Shown one piece after another: positions 1 to 5,897 of a stretch of 11,492 nucleotides of DNA. Source of the DNA: an uncultured Schwartzia sp. (GTDB lineage Bacteria > Bacillota > Negativicutes > Selenomonadales > Selenomonadaceae); contig CAJPQU010000058.1 in the NCBI GenBank assembly GCA_905372875.1, forward strand, positions 1 to 11,492, in the 5' to 3' direction. Numbering within the stretch: position 1 is the stretch's first letter; every line of letters begins with the position of its first letter. The notes beneath the pieces were generated by a model, which saw only the letters and a program-made list of their open reading frames with translations, searched no databases and had not been told where the DNA came from. The position numbers and the translations under genes are program-made.

Positions 1-481
1 AAGAAAAACTCTCCGCCCGCCGCTGATGCAGAAGGCTGACAGTAAACCCACCCAAGAGAGCCGGCGCTACATTATCGGGATGGCCTTCCATATCGGTTGC
101 TAACTGCAAAAGCTCACGACGGCTGAAAGGATTTTCCAAAAGGACGTTGGCGGCTTTCAACCCTGCCACGATGGCTGCCGCACTGCTTCCTAATCCGCGG
201 GAAAGGGGAATACGATTTACCATGCGAATGGCGGCACCGGGATATTCACGAGAGCGATGCGCGCGTTTCAGGAGCAGTTGGATAGCACGCCAAACCATGT
301 TACGGGAATTTAAAGGGATATTATCCGCCCCTTCCCCCTCCACCGTGATTTCCAAATGTTCATCCGGCAAAAGCGTAAGTTCCAAATCATTGTATATAGT
401 GCAGGCAACGCCTATACTGTCAAAGCCCGGCCCACAGTTGGCGCTGGTCCCCGGCACCCGAACCTTCACTGATCGCGCCAT
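1..481 (-). CDS. thrB: Homoserine kinase, N-terminal part (runs off left edge)
   Basis: ThrB phosphorylates L-homoserine with ATP to O-phosphohomoserine, the step before threonine synthase, in the cytoplasm. I translated the reverse strand from ATG at 481; 160 residues are visible before the window edge, so roughly half of a usual ~300-residue protein is present. GHMP-kinase features seen: the N-terminal PGTSANCGPGFDS segment (residues 10-22), the glycine-rich ATP loop PLSRGLGSSAA (92-102), and EGHPDN (132-137), typical of homoserine kinases. The ATG overlaps the hom stop by one base (TGATG), so translation is probably coupled. A GGGAGGA ribosome binding site sits about 9-10 nt upstream, inside the hom 3' end. 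Position straight after hom fits a threonine operon. Other GHMP kinases are conceivable, but motif and context make ThrB very likely. The C-terminus cannot be judged. Confidence 0.95.
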   Translation of the reverse strand, partial: MARSVKVRVPGTSANCGPGFDSIGVACTIYNDLELTLLPDEHLEITVEGEGADNIPLNSRNMVWRAIQLLLKRAHRSREYPGAAIRMVNRIPLSRGLGSSAAAIVAGLKAANVLLENPFSRRELLQLATDMEGHPDNVAPALLGGFTVSLLHQRRAESFS

Positions 482-1785
482 CACGTTCCGTCCTCCCGCG
501 GCGTATCCACCCGGATGACATTGGAGATACGTTCCACCACAGACAGATCTGTTAAGGCCTGCTCCGCTTCTCGCATCTTCCGGTGCTGTACCCGATGAGT
601 GATCACGACGATCTCGGCTTTATCCCCTACATACCGCGTTTGAATAACGGATTTAAGGCTCACGCCGTACGTGCCGAAAACAGTGGCGATCGTCCCCAAA
701 ACACCCGGTTCATCGGCGACCAAAAGACGCAAGTAATAATCAGAGATCGTATCATCCAATCGGCAAAACGATTTATGCGCAAAGCAGGTACAGCCGATTT
801 CATCCCCCACGCCTTTGGCAATCTGTCGAGCTAAGGCCACGATATCCGCAATAACTGCCGAAGCTGTAGGTAAGGCACCCGCCCCCTGCCCATAGAACAT
901 GGCTTCGCCGATAGCATTCCCCTTTACGAAAATCGCGTTAAAAACGTCGTTGACAGCTGCCAGGGGATGTGATTCCCGGAGAAAAACCGGATGAACACGC
1001 ACATCAATCCCCTGTGACAGAGAATCTTTGGCAATGGCCAGAAGTTTAACCACATAGCCCAATTTCCGTGCATAATCGATATCTTCCGGCGTAATTTTCG
1101 TGATCCCTTCCACGGATACGTCTGACAACCCAACCCGAGTATTAAAAGCCAATGACGCTAAAATCGCCGCCTTACGGGCTGCATCCAGCCCCTCCACGTC
1201 CGCTGACGGATCCGCTTCGGCATAGCCCTTTTCCTGCGCTTCCTTCAACGCACTGGCGTAATCGCTGCCCATCCGAGTCATTTTCGTCAACACGTAGTTC
1301 GTCGTCCCGTTAACGATGCCCATGATTTCCGTGAGGCGATTCGCCGTCAGACATTCCTTAATCGGCGTAACGATTGGAATCCCACCACCCACGCTGGCCT
1401 CGAAACGAAATCCAGTATGGTATTCCTCCGCCGCCTCGAACATATCCTTGCCAAACTGGGCCACCACGTCTTTGTTGGCCGTCACCACATGTTTTCCTGC
1501 TTTCATCGCCGCCAACATATATTCACGGGCCGGGTGTAGCCCTCCCATCAGCTCGACGACGATATCGATTGCATCATCTCCCAGGATTTCCTCAAAGTCA
1601 TCGGTCAGATGAAGATCTTTCATATACGGTCGGACCTTATGCGTATCACGCACCAATACAGTCTTTATTTGAACGGGAACGCCCACCTTCTGGCTGATCT
1701 CATAAGCATTTTCTTTCAGAACATGCACTACGCCCGTTCCCACAGTCCCCGAGCCCAACATGCCGATTGTAACAGGTCTATCCAT
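481..1785 (-). CDS. hom: Homoserine dehydrogenase with C-terminal ACT domain
   Basis: Hom reduces aspartate semialdehyde to homoserine with NAD(P)H, the branch point to threonine and methionine. The protein has 434 residues, usual for the monofunctional ACT-containing form. Seen: Rossmann loop GSGTVGTG (11-18), VTANKD with the probable catalytic Lys105, EASVGGGIPI (129-138), NGTTNYVL (159-166), and the family signature around ADPSADVEGLDAARK (191-205). A C-terminal ACT domain (about 350-428, starting YYLRLLVADEPGVLG) suggests feedback control, classically by threonine. The open frame extends further upstream, but I chose ATG 1785: its product begins just before the Rossmann strand, and AAAGGTG lies 5 nt before it. 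The longer start would overlap the preceding ACT gene and add a non-conserved Arg-rich leader. It follows the ACT gene by 49 nt and overlaps thrB by 1 nt. No key residue appears lost. Confidence 0.97.
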   Translation of the reverse strand: MDRPVTIGMLGSGTVGTGVVHVLKENAYEISQKVGVPVQIKTVLVRDTHKVRPYMKDLHLTDDFEEILGDDAIDIVVELMGGLHPAREYMLAAMKAGKHVVTANKDVVAQFGKDMFEAAEEYHTGFRFEASVGGGIPIVTPIKECLTANRLTEIMGIVNGTTNYVLTKMTRMGSDYASALKEAQEKGYAEADPSADVEGLDAARKAAILASLAFNTRVGLSDVSVEGITKITPEDIDYARKLGYVVKLLAIAKDSLSQGIDVRVHPVFLRESHPLAAVNDVFNAIFVKGNAIGEAMFYGQGAGALPTASAVIADIVALARQIAKGVGDEIGCTCFAHKSFCRLDDTISDYYLRLLVADEPGVLGTIATVFGTYGVSLKSVIQTRYVGDKAEIVVITHRVQHRKMREAEQALTDLSVVERISNVIRVDTPREDGT

Positions 1786-1834
1786 TCTGGCACCTTTCCC
1801 CACGATGTCTGTAAATATCCTGCCGATGCGCTTC

Positions 1835-2281
1835 CTACGCCTGCCCCAACACGTCCAATCGCTTGACCCCATCCACCATGCGAAGTTTGTCGAGGAGAGC
1901 TTCCAAATCCACGGTCAGATTCACGGTTTCAATGGAAACCGTCACATGGGCCACACCTTGTAAAGGAATGCCCTGATTAATGGTCATAACACTGCCTGAA
2001 TCGTTAGAAATTGTGTTCAGTACACTGGACAGAACACCTTTTTTATGTTCCAGCAAAAAAGTCAAGGTAACGATCTTATTGCGGCTGGCCTCATAAAAAG
2101 GGAAAACATAATCCTTATATTTATAATAAGCACTGCGGCTTAAATCCATCTTTTCGACCGCTTCGTTAATAGTACGGGCGTTGCCGCGCTTGAGCATTTC
2201 CTTGACACGGATCGTCTTTTTTATCGCCTCCGGTAAAATTTCTTCGCGCACCAAAAAAAAACTACTTTTCTCTTTGTCCAT
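1835..2281 (-). CDS. pheB: PheB-like ACT domain protein (UPF0735 family)
   Basis: A 148-residue ACT protein resembling Bacillus PheB/UPF0735. The N-terminal 60 residues hold a helix-turn-helix-like segment (TINEAVEKMDLSRSAYYKYK, about residues 37-56) followed by VFPF. The ACT domain covers about 68-148 (KIVTLTFLLEHKKGVLS onward, ending in VKRLDVLG). ACT domains bind amino acids, so a sensory or regulatory role in aspartate-family synthesis is likely. The actual ligand, and whether the N-terminal part binds DNA, are not established here. It is first in a pheB-hom-thrB operon; in Bacillus the relative sits next to pheA instead. ATG 2281 is preceded by GGAGG at 7 nt. A run of nine T occurs at codons 7-10 (2253-2261), an unusually long homopolymer. 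Once annotated as a chorismate-mutase relative, but it lacks that domain. The symbol follows the family, not a proven function. Confidence 0.9.
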   Translation of the reverse strand: MDKEKSSFFLVREEILPEAIKKTIRVKEMLKRGNARTINEAVEKMDLSRSAYYKYKDYVFPFYEASRNKIVTLTFLLEHKKGVLSSVLNTISNDSGSVMTINQGIPLQGVAHVTVSIETVNLTVDLEALLDKLRMVDGVKRLDVLGQA

Positions 2282-2288
2282 GTTCCGG

Positions 2289-2293
2289 CCTCC
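2289..2293 (-). promoter_or_regulatory. Ribosome binding site of pheB
   Basis: GGAGG on the minus strand, 7 nt before ATG 2281. It fixes the start of the ACT-domain gene and closes the G-rich leader. Confidence 0.8.
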
Positions 2294-2320
2294 AGTTGTA
2301 ATGAAATGCGTCGCCTTCCA

Positions 2321-2358
2321 CCCCCGTCTCCCCAGAAACTCCCCCAGAAGTTAACCCC
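2321..2358 (-). other. Four-G-tract leader segment, potential G-quadruplex
   Basis: On the minus (transcribed-sense) strand this segment has G-runs of 4, 5, 4 and 5 bases at 2355-2358, 2341-2345, 2330-2333 and 2321-2325, separated by 9, 7 and 4 bases. Two runs sit in an imperfect direct repeat of TTCTGGGGAG. It falls in the presumed 5' untranslated leader of pheB-hom-thrB, about 30 nt before the ribosome binding site. The runs are seen directly; folding into a quadruplex, or any control of translation, is inference. Confidence 0.5.
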
Positions 2359-2395
2359 ATGGTTAGTGGACAAGCGTAAAATTCTAACGGACTAC

Positions 2396-2445
2396 AGTAT
2401 AACATACTTTGCAATAAATATAAAGAAACTCAAGCCGCCAGACAA
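2396..2445 (-). promoter_or_regulatory. Promoter candidates for pheB-hom-thrB
   Basis: Two sigma-A-like options on the minus strand. Option one: -35 TTGTCT (2440-2445), 17-nt spacer, -10 TATATT (2417-2422). Option two: an extended -10 TGTTATACT (hexamer at 2396-2401) with a weak -35 TTTATA (2419-2424) at 17 nt. Either would start transcription around 2389-2411, giving a leader of about 110-130 nt. The position after plsY and before the threonine genes makes a promoter expected here. Assignment is by eye against the consensus. Confidence 0.55.
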
Positions 2446-2493
2446 AAGACTCTCTTCCGTCCCGATTCCAGTACAACGCGCCCTTTACATCTC

Positions 2494-3090
2494 CTATGAT
2501 CGTTTCCCAGCTTTAATCTTGCTCTCCGTACCCGCTAACAGCCGTTGTATATTTGTCTTGTGCCGGTAGATCACAAAGATCGCCGCCGTGATGCCAAACA
2601 CGATGTACGCCTCTGGTTCATGTCCCCACCATGCAAAAAAAGGAACAAAGGAAGCCGCAACGACAGAGCCAAGAGAAACGTAGCCCGTAAAATATACCAG
2701 AAGGAACCATAAGAGGAAAATTAGGATCGTGGTCTTTGGCATCAGCATAGCAATGACACCTAGCCCGGTTGCAACCCCTTTACCACCCTTAAAACGAAGA
2801 AATAACGAACAGGAATGGCCGACAATGGCCATGAGCCCGCCTAAAACCAGAGACGTAGGGGATGAATCGGTCAGGCTGCCCAGATAAACCCCACAGACAC
2901 CCTTCAAAAAATCAAGAAAAAAGATCAGAAAGCCCGGACCCTTGCCCAGCGTCCGCCAGGCGTTAGTCGCCCCGATATTATGGCTGCCATGCTCACGCAA
3001 ATCGACGCCCCAAAAGAGCTTACCGAAAATGAGACCATTGGGAATGGAACCGATAAGGTAACTGGCAACGCAAGCCAAAAACAGCGGCAT
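2494..3090 (-). CDS. plsY: Glycerol-3-phosphate acyltransferase PlsY (acyl-phosphate dependent)
   Basis: PlsY is a membrane enzyme that transfers an acyl group from acyl-phosphate (made by PlsX, not in this window) to glycerol-3-phosphate, giving lysophosphatidate. The protein has 198 residues, standard length, and is highly hydrophobic with several membrane segments. The three family motifs are visible: GSIPNG (14-19), GSHNIGATNAWR (35-46; the third position is His where many relatives have Gly), and GHSCSLFLRFKGGKGVATG (91-109). I chose ATG 3090: the ribosome binding site AGGAGG (3098-3103) is 7 nt away, whereas the upstream ATG at 3096 sits 1 nt from it. With this start, the gene begins 2 nt after the der stop. 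It is the last gene of the DUF512-der-plsY unit. PlsC, the next pathway step, is encoded about 5 kb upstream on the same strand. Confidence 0.95.
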   Translation of the reverse strand: MPLFLACVASYLIGSIPNGLIFGKLFWGVDLREHGSHNIGATNAWRTLGKGPGFLIFFLDFLKGVCGVYLGSLTDSSPTSLVLGGLMAIVGHSCSLFLRFKGGKGVATGLGVIAMLMPKTTILIFLLWFLLVYFTGYVSLGSVVAASFVPFFAWWGHEPEAYIVFGITAAIFVIYRHKTNIQRLLAGTESKIKAGKRS

Positions 3091-3092
3091 AC

Positions 3093-4421
3093 TCATTCCT
3101 CCTCTTTCTCATTCCTGCTGCGAGGAATGATTCGGATGGGAGCCCCCTCAAAACCAAAGGTCTCCCGCAGTTTATTTTCAATAAACCGTAGATACGAAAA
3201 ATGCATGAGATCTGGATCGTTCACGAAGATGACAAACTTCGGCGGCCGAATGCCCGTCTGCGTCATAAAGAAAATCTTAAGCGGTTTACCTTTGTGCGCC
3301 GGCGGCGGATTAACCGCAATGGCGTCCTGAATGAGATCATTCAGTGTGCTGGTCTGAATCCGCATGGCCTGCTGCTCCGCCACATACTTCACCAAATCTG
3401 TCACCCGGGGAACCCGCTGTTTTGTCAGCGCCGAAATATAGAGCACCGGGGCATACTGCAAAAAAGCGATCTGATTTCTAAGATCATCGGTAAACCGTAG
3501 CGTAGATTTCTCGTCCTTTTCATAAAGATCCCACTTATTGACTACCAGGATCACGCCCTTTCCTGACTCGTGAGCATACCCGGCAATTTTGATATCTTGA
3601 TCCGTGACCCCCTCCACTGCATTGAGCACCAGCAAGACCACATCAGCCCGATCTACAGCACGCAAAGAACGCATGACGCTATACCGCTCAATATCTTCGT
3701 CGATTCGTCCTTTGCGGCGCATGCCGGCCGTATCAATGAGTGTGAATTTAATCCCATCTTTAACGAAGTGCGTATCGATGGCATCCCTTGTTGTACCGGG
3801 AATATTACTGACAATCACCCGTTCTTCCCCTAAAACGGCATTAACCAACGACGACTTTCCCACATTGGGGCGGCCAATGACGGCGATATGGATTTCGTCG
3901 TTCTCACTTACTGTCTCATCATTCTTGGGAAAAGCCTCTACGATCGCGTCCAACAGATCTCCCAGATTCAGAGAATTCGCCGCGGCAATGGGAATCGGCT
4001 CCCCCAATCCCAAGTGATAAAACTCATACACATCGTTTACCTGTTTCGGGCTGTCAATCTTATTAACAGCCAACACCACAGGTTTTTTCGTCGTGCGCAG
4101 GATCTTAGCAACCTCTTCATCCGTCGTCGTCAATCCGGTACGTCCGTCAACAACAAAAACAATAACATCCGCTTCTTCTATGGCAATTTGCGCCTGCCGC
4201 CGCATAGAGGAAAGAAGCCGATCCTCTGCTTTAAACTCAATACCTCCCGTATCGATCATGGTAAAAGCCCGGTCAAGCCAGACGGCGTCCAAATAAATGC
4301 GATCCCGGGTCACGCCAGGAATGTCATCGACGATGGAAACCCGTTTTTTTCCGATCTGATTGAACAACGTGGACTTTCCTACATTGGGGCGTCCTACGAT
4401 GGCGACGATGGGCTTGCTCAT
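3093..4421 (-). CDS. der: Ribosome biogenesis GTPase Der (EngA)
   Basis: Der is a double GTPase needed for maturation of the 50S ribosomal subunit. The protein has 442 residues, normal for the family. First G domain: GRPNVGKST (10-18), GVTRD (36-40), DTGG (57-60), NKID (120-123). Second G domain: GRPNVGKSS (183-191), GTTRD (219-223), DTAG (230-233), NKWD (285-288), SALT (310-313). A KH-like RNA-binding domain covers about 350-440, with an acidic RNEKEEE tail. The first domain's G5 region reads AAANS, not the usual SAxxG-like form. The frame opens upstream, but ATG 4421 gives the conserved MSKPIVAIVG start and has GGAGG 9 nt upstream. Only 1 nt separates it from the DUF512 stop, so the two are almost certainly co-translated. 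Confidence 0.98.
   Translation of the reverse strand: MSKPIVAIVGRPNVGKSTLFNQIGKKRVSIVDDIPGVTRDRIYLDAVWLDRAFTMIDTGGIEFKAEDRLLSSMRRQAQIAIEEADVIVFVVDGRTGLTTTDEEVAKILRTTKKPVVLAVNKIDSPKQVNDVYEFYHLGLGEPIPIAAANSLNLGDLLDAIVEAFPKNDETVSENDEIHIAVIGRPNVGKSSLVNAVLGEERVIVSNIPGTTRDAIDTHFVKDGIKFTLIDTAGMRRKGRIDEDIERYSVMRSLRAVDRADVVLLVLNAVEGVTDQDIKIAGYAHESGKGVILVVNKWDLYEKDEKSTLRFTDDLRNQIAFLQYAPVLYISALTKQRVPRVTDLVKYVAEQQAMRIQTSTLNDLIQDAIAVNPPPAHKGKPLKIFFMTQTGIRPPKFVIFVNDPDLMHFSYLRFIENKLRETFGFEGAPIRIIPRSRNEKEEE
3098..3103 (-). promoter_or_regulatory. Ribosome binding site that decides the plsY start
   Basis: AGGAGG on the minus strand, inside the last codons of der. It leaves 1 nt to ATG 3096 but 7 nt to ATG 3090, so the latter is the probable start of plsY. 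Confidence 0.75.
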
Positions 4422-4422
4422 A

Positions 4423-5814
4423 TTACATTTCCTCCAATTTTGTATAAGCGGCGTTGCTCTGCCAGGTATAAAAGCGCTCTTTCGGAACATGACGCCGTTT
4501 TTCTCCCCAATGGCAAAGGAGATCATGAAGTTCGGCGCCGCTAAGGGCCGATTCTACGGGCACCTGTAGTCGTTCCTGAAGAACCGCCAGCGGATAATCG
4601 TCTAAAAACAGATCCTCACCACTGCGCAAGGCGCACCGAGGAATGATGACGCCATCCCGGGGGCCGTCTACTGCTTGCAGGGCTGCCTCAATGTCACGTC
4701 CCGTCAAAAGCCCCGACACATTAACCGAACTTCCGAACCAGACGTTTTCCACCGGAACTAAGCGCACCGTGAGGCCAGGCGTTGATAATTTCGCCAATAT
4801 CTCTTTAAATACCGGCGCTACTCCCGTGCCGCAGATCACATCGAGATGCAGCGGAGCAGCGTACGCAGTGCCATGTGCTGCCATACTCTTGTCCCATTCT
4901 GCTACGAAATTCGACACCAAACCGATCCCGTTGTCTAACTGGGGAAAATCGTCATATTCCGTAACAGGCGGGAATTCTGATCCCGCCAATAAATAAAATT
5001 CATCCCCCAGATAAACAAAGGATCGGCCCGTCTCTCGTCGCAGGCGGACTTGCCAACGCCGCACTTGCCGAATCACACGGGCAGCGCCAGCACGGTCAAA
5101 AAGCGCCAACGGATAACAGCCAGTGCGAAATTGCGTTAACCCCACAGGAACCACCGCCACCGAGAGAACGCGGAGGCGAGGATCTGACAGATCATGTAAC
5201 GTACGCTCCAATTCTCCCCCGTCGTTAATCCCGGGGCAGAGAACGATTTGTGTGTGATAAGCGATCCCCGCTTCGGCCAGCCGCGCCAACTGCACCATAA
5301 GCTCCCGAGCGCGAGGCGTTCCCAACATATTAGCCCGCAGATCCATATTTGTGGCATGAACGGAAACAAAAAGCGGGGACAGATGGTATTCCTTAATGCG
5401 TCGGAAATCTTTATCGGAAAGATTGGTCAAGGTAACAAAATTCCCATACAAAAAAGATAATCGGTAATCATCATCCTTGATGTAGAGGGTATCCCTCATG
5501 TGCGGTGCCACCTGGTCTACAAAGCAGAAACAACAATGATTGGCGCATTGGCGTATGCCGTCAAAAACGGCCGCGGCGAATTCCACGCCTAATTCTTCGT
5601 CGTACGCCTTATCGAAGGCCATAAGCTCCCGTTCACCGTCAGCATGTTCTACCAAAAGCTCAATCTCTTCCTCCGCCATGGCAAAACTTACATCTATAAT
5701 ATCCCGGAGTCGGTTCCCATTGATTGATAAAATCTTATCCCCTGCCACAAGGCCCAATTCTTCTGCCAGGCCGTTTTTTTTCACTCGGAGAATCGTTCCA
5801 TACGTCGTACCCAA
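4423..5814 (-). CDS. PDZ-like / radical SAM / DUF512 protein of unknown function
   Basis: A 463-residue protein of the DUF512 radical SAM family; its reaction is not known. Domains: a PDZ-like N-terminus (about 6-55, with GLAEELGLVAGDKILSING-type sequence), a cysteine motif C90-x3-C94-x2-C97 as expected for a SAM-binding [4Fe-4S] cluster, with an extra Cys95, then a radical SAM-like barrel (about 100-290). The C-terminal DUF512 region carries GSSVNVSGLLTGRD (361-374). There is no signal peptide or membrane segment, so it is probably cytosolic. The start is TTG 5814 with AAAGGA 8 nt upstream; no other start fits as well. A terminator-like hairpin stands about 20 nt before the start, and der follows after 1 nt. 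Genes of this family commonly neighbour der in Firmicutes, which hints at a link to ribosome assembly or tRNA/rRNA modification, but that is inference only. Confidence 0.92.
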   Translation of the reverse strand: MGTTYGTILRVKKNGLAEELGLVAGDKILSINGNRLRDIIDVSFAMAEEEIELLVEHADGERELMAFDKAYDEELGVEFAAAVFDGIRQCANHCCFCFVDQVAPHMRDTLYIKDDDYRLSFLYGNFVTLTNLSDKDFRRIKEYHLSPLFVSVHATNMDLRANMLGTPRARELMVQLARLAEAGIAYHTQIVLCPGINDGGELERTLHDLSDPRLRVLSVAVVPVGLTQFRTGCYPLALFDRAGAARVIRQVRRWQVRLRRETGRSFVYLGDEFYLLAGSEFPPVTEYDDFPQLDNGIGLVSNFVAEWDKSMAAHGTAYAAPLHLDVICGTGVAPVFKEILAKLSTPGLTVRLVPVENVWFGSSVNVSGLLTGRDIEAALQAVDGPRDGVIIPRCALRSGEDLFLDDYPLAVLQERLQVPVESALSGAELHDLLCHWGEKRRHVPKERFYTWQSNAAYTKLEEM

Positions 5815-5835
5815 GACCGTTTTCCTTTCAAGAAA

Positions 5836-5869
5836 GGGGGAGTGATGAAGTAGTACTCATCACTCCCCC
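5836..5869 (-). terminator. Terminator-like hairpin between rpsA and the DUF512 gene
   Basis: A perfect 13-bp inverted repeat (GGGGGAGTGATGA at 5857-5869 in minus-strand reading, its complement at 5836-5848) encloses an 8-nt loop. On the minus strand the stem is followed by TTTCTT, a short U-rich tail. It lies 28 nt after the rpsA stop. The plus-strand side has no comparable T-run directly after the stem, so it points leftward. It could be a full terminator for rpsA or a partial one that lowers expression of the downstream genes. Confidence 0.75.
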
Positions 5870-5897
5870 AAAACCGTTTTTCATGCACAGGCAAAAT

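Larger units (their letters stand above)
2282..2493. other. Intergenic region between plsY and the pheB-hom-thrB operon
   Basis: This 212-nt gap is the longest non-coding stretch in the window. Reading the minus strand it contains, in order, the plsY 3' flank without a recognisable terminator hairpin, two overlapping promoter candidates (2396-2445), a leader of about 110 nt with four G-tracts (2321-2358), and the pheB ribosome binding site (GGAGG, 2289-2293). I see no convincing gene or classical riboswitch in it. The expected neighbour gpsA is absent after plsY. Confidence 0.8.

Noticed and set aside
1374..1697. Plus-strand Pro/Arg-rich open frames opposite hom
   Set aside because: Low-complexity composition mirrors the opposite strand's codon bias; hom is intact on the minus strand.
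1786..1872. Longer hom N-terminus overlapping the ACT gene
   Set aside because: The extension is Arg/Trp-rich with no family match and lacks a good ribosome binding site; ATG 1785 has AAAGGTG at 5 nt.
2282..2345. T-box-like core (GGGTGGAA) upstream of pheB-hom
   Set aside because: The following bases do not match the conserved core, the leader is too short, and no antiterminator/terminator pair or stem I is visible.
2262..2360. Small open frame (about 32 codons from ATG 2360) in the pheB leader, a possible leader peptide
   Set aside because: No ribosome binding site precedes its ATG, it has no run of regulatory amino-acid codons (two Thr only), and it ends just inside pheB in another frame.
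4422..4526. Longer der N-terminus reaching into the DUF512 gene
   Set aside because: The added 35 residues are not Der-like, and ATG 4421 has a well-spaced GGAGG and gives the conserved N-terminus.
3888..4544. Plus-strand open frame of 218 codons opposite der
   Set aside because: It is antisense to the highly conserved Der G domains, has an Arg/His-rich unstructured product and no ribosome binding site; a coding shadow.
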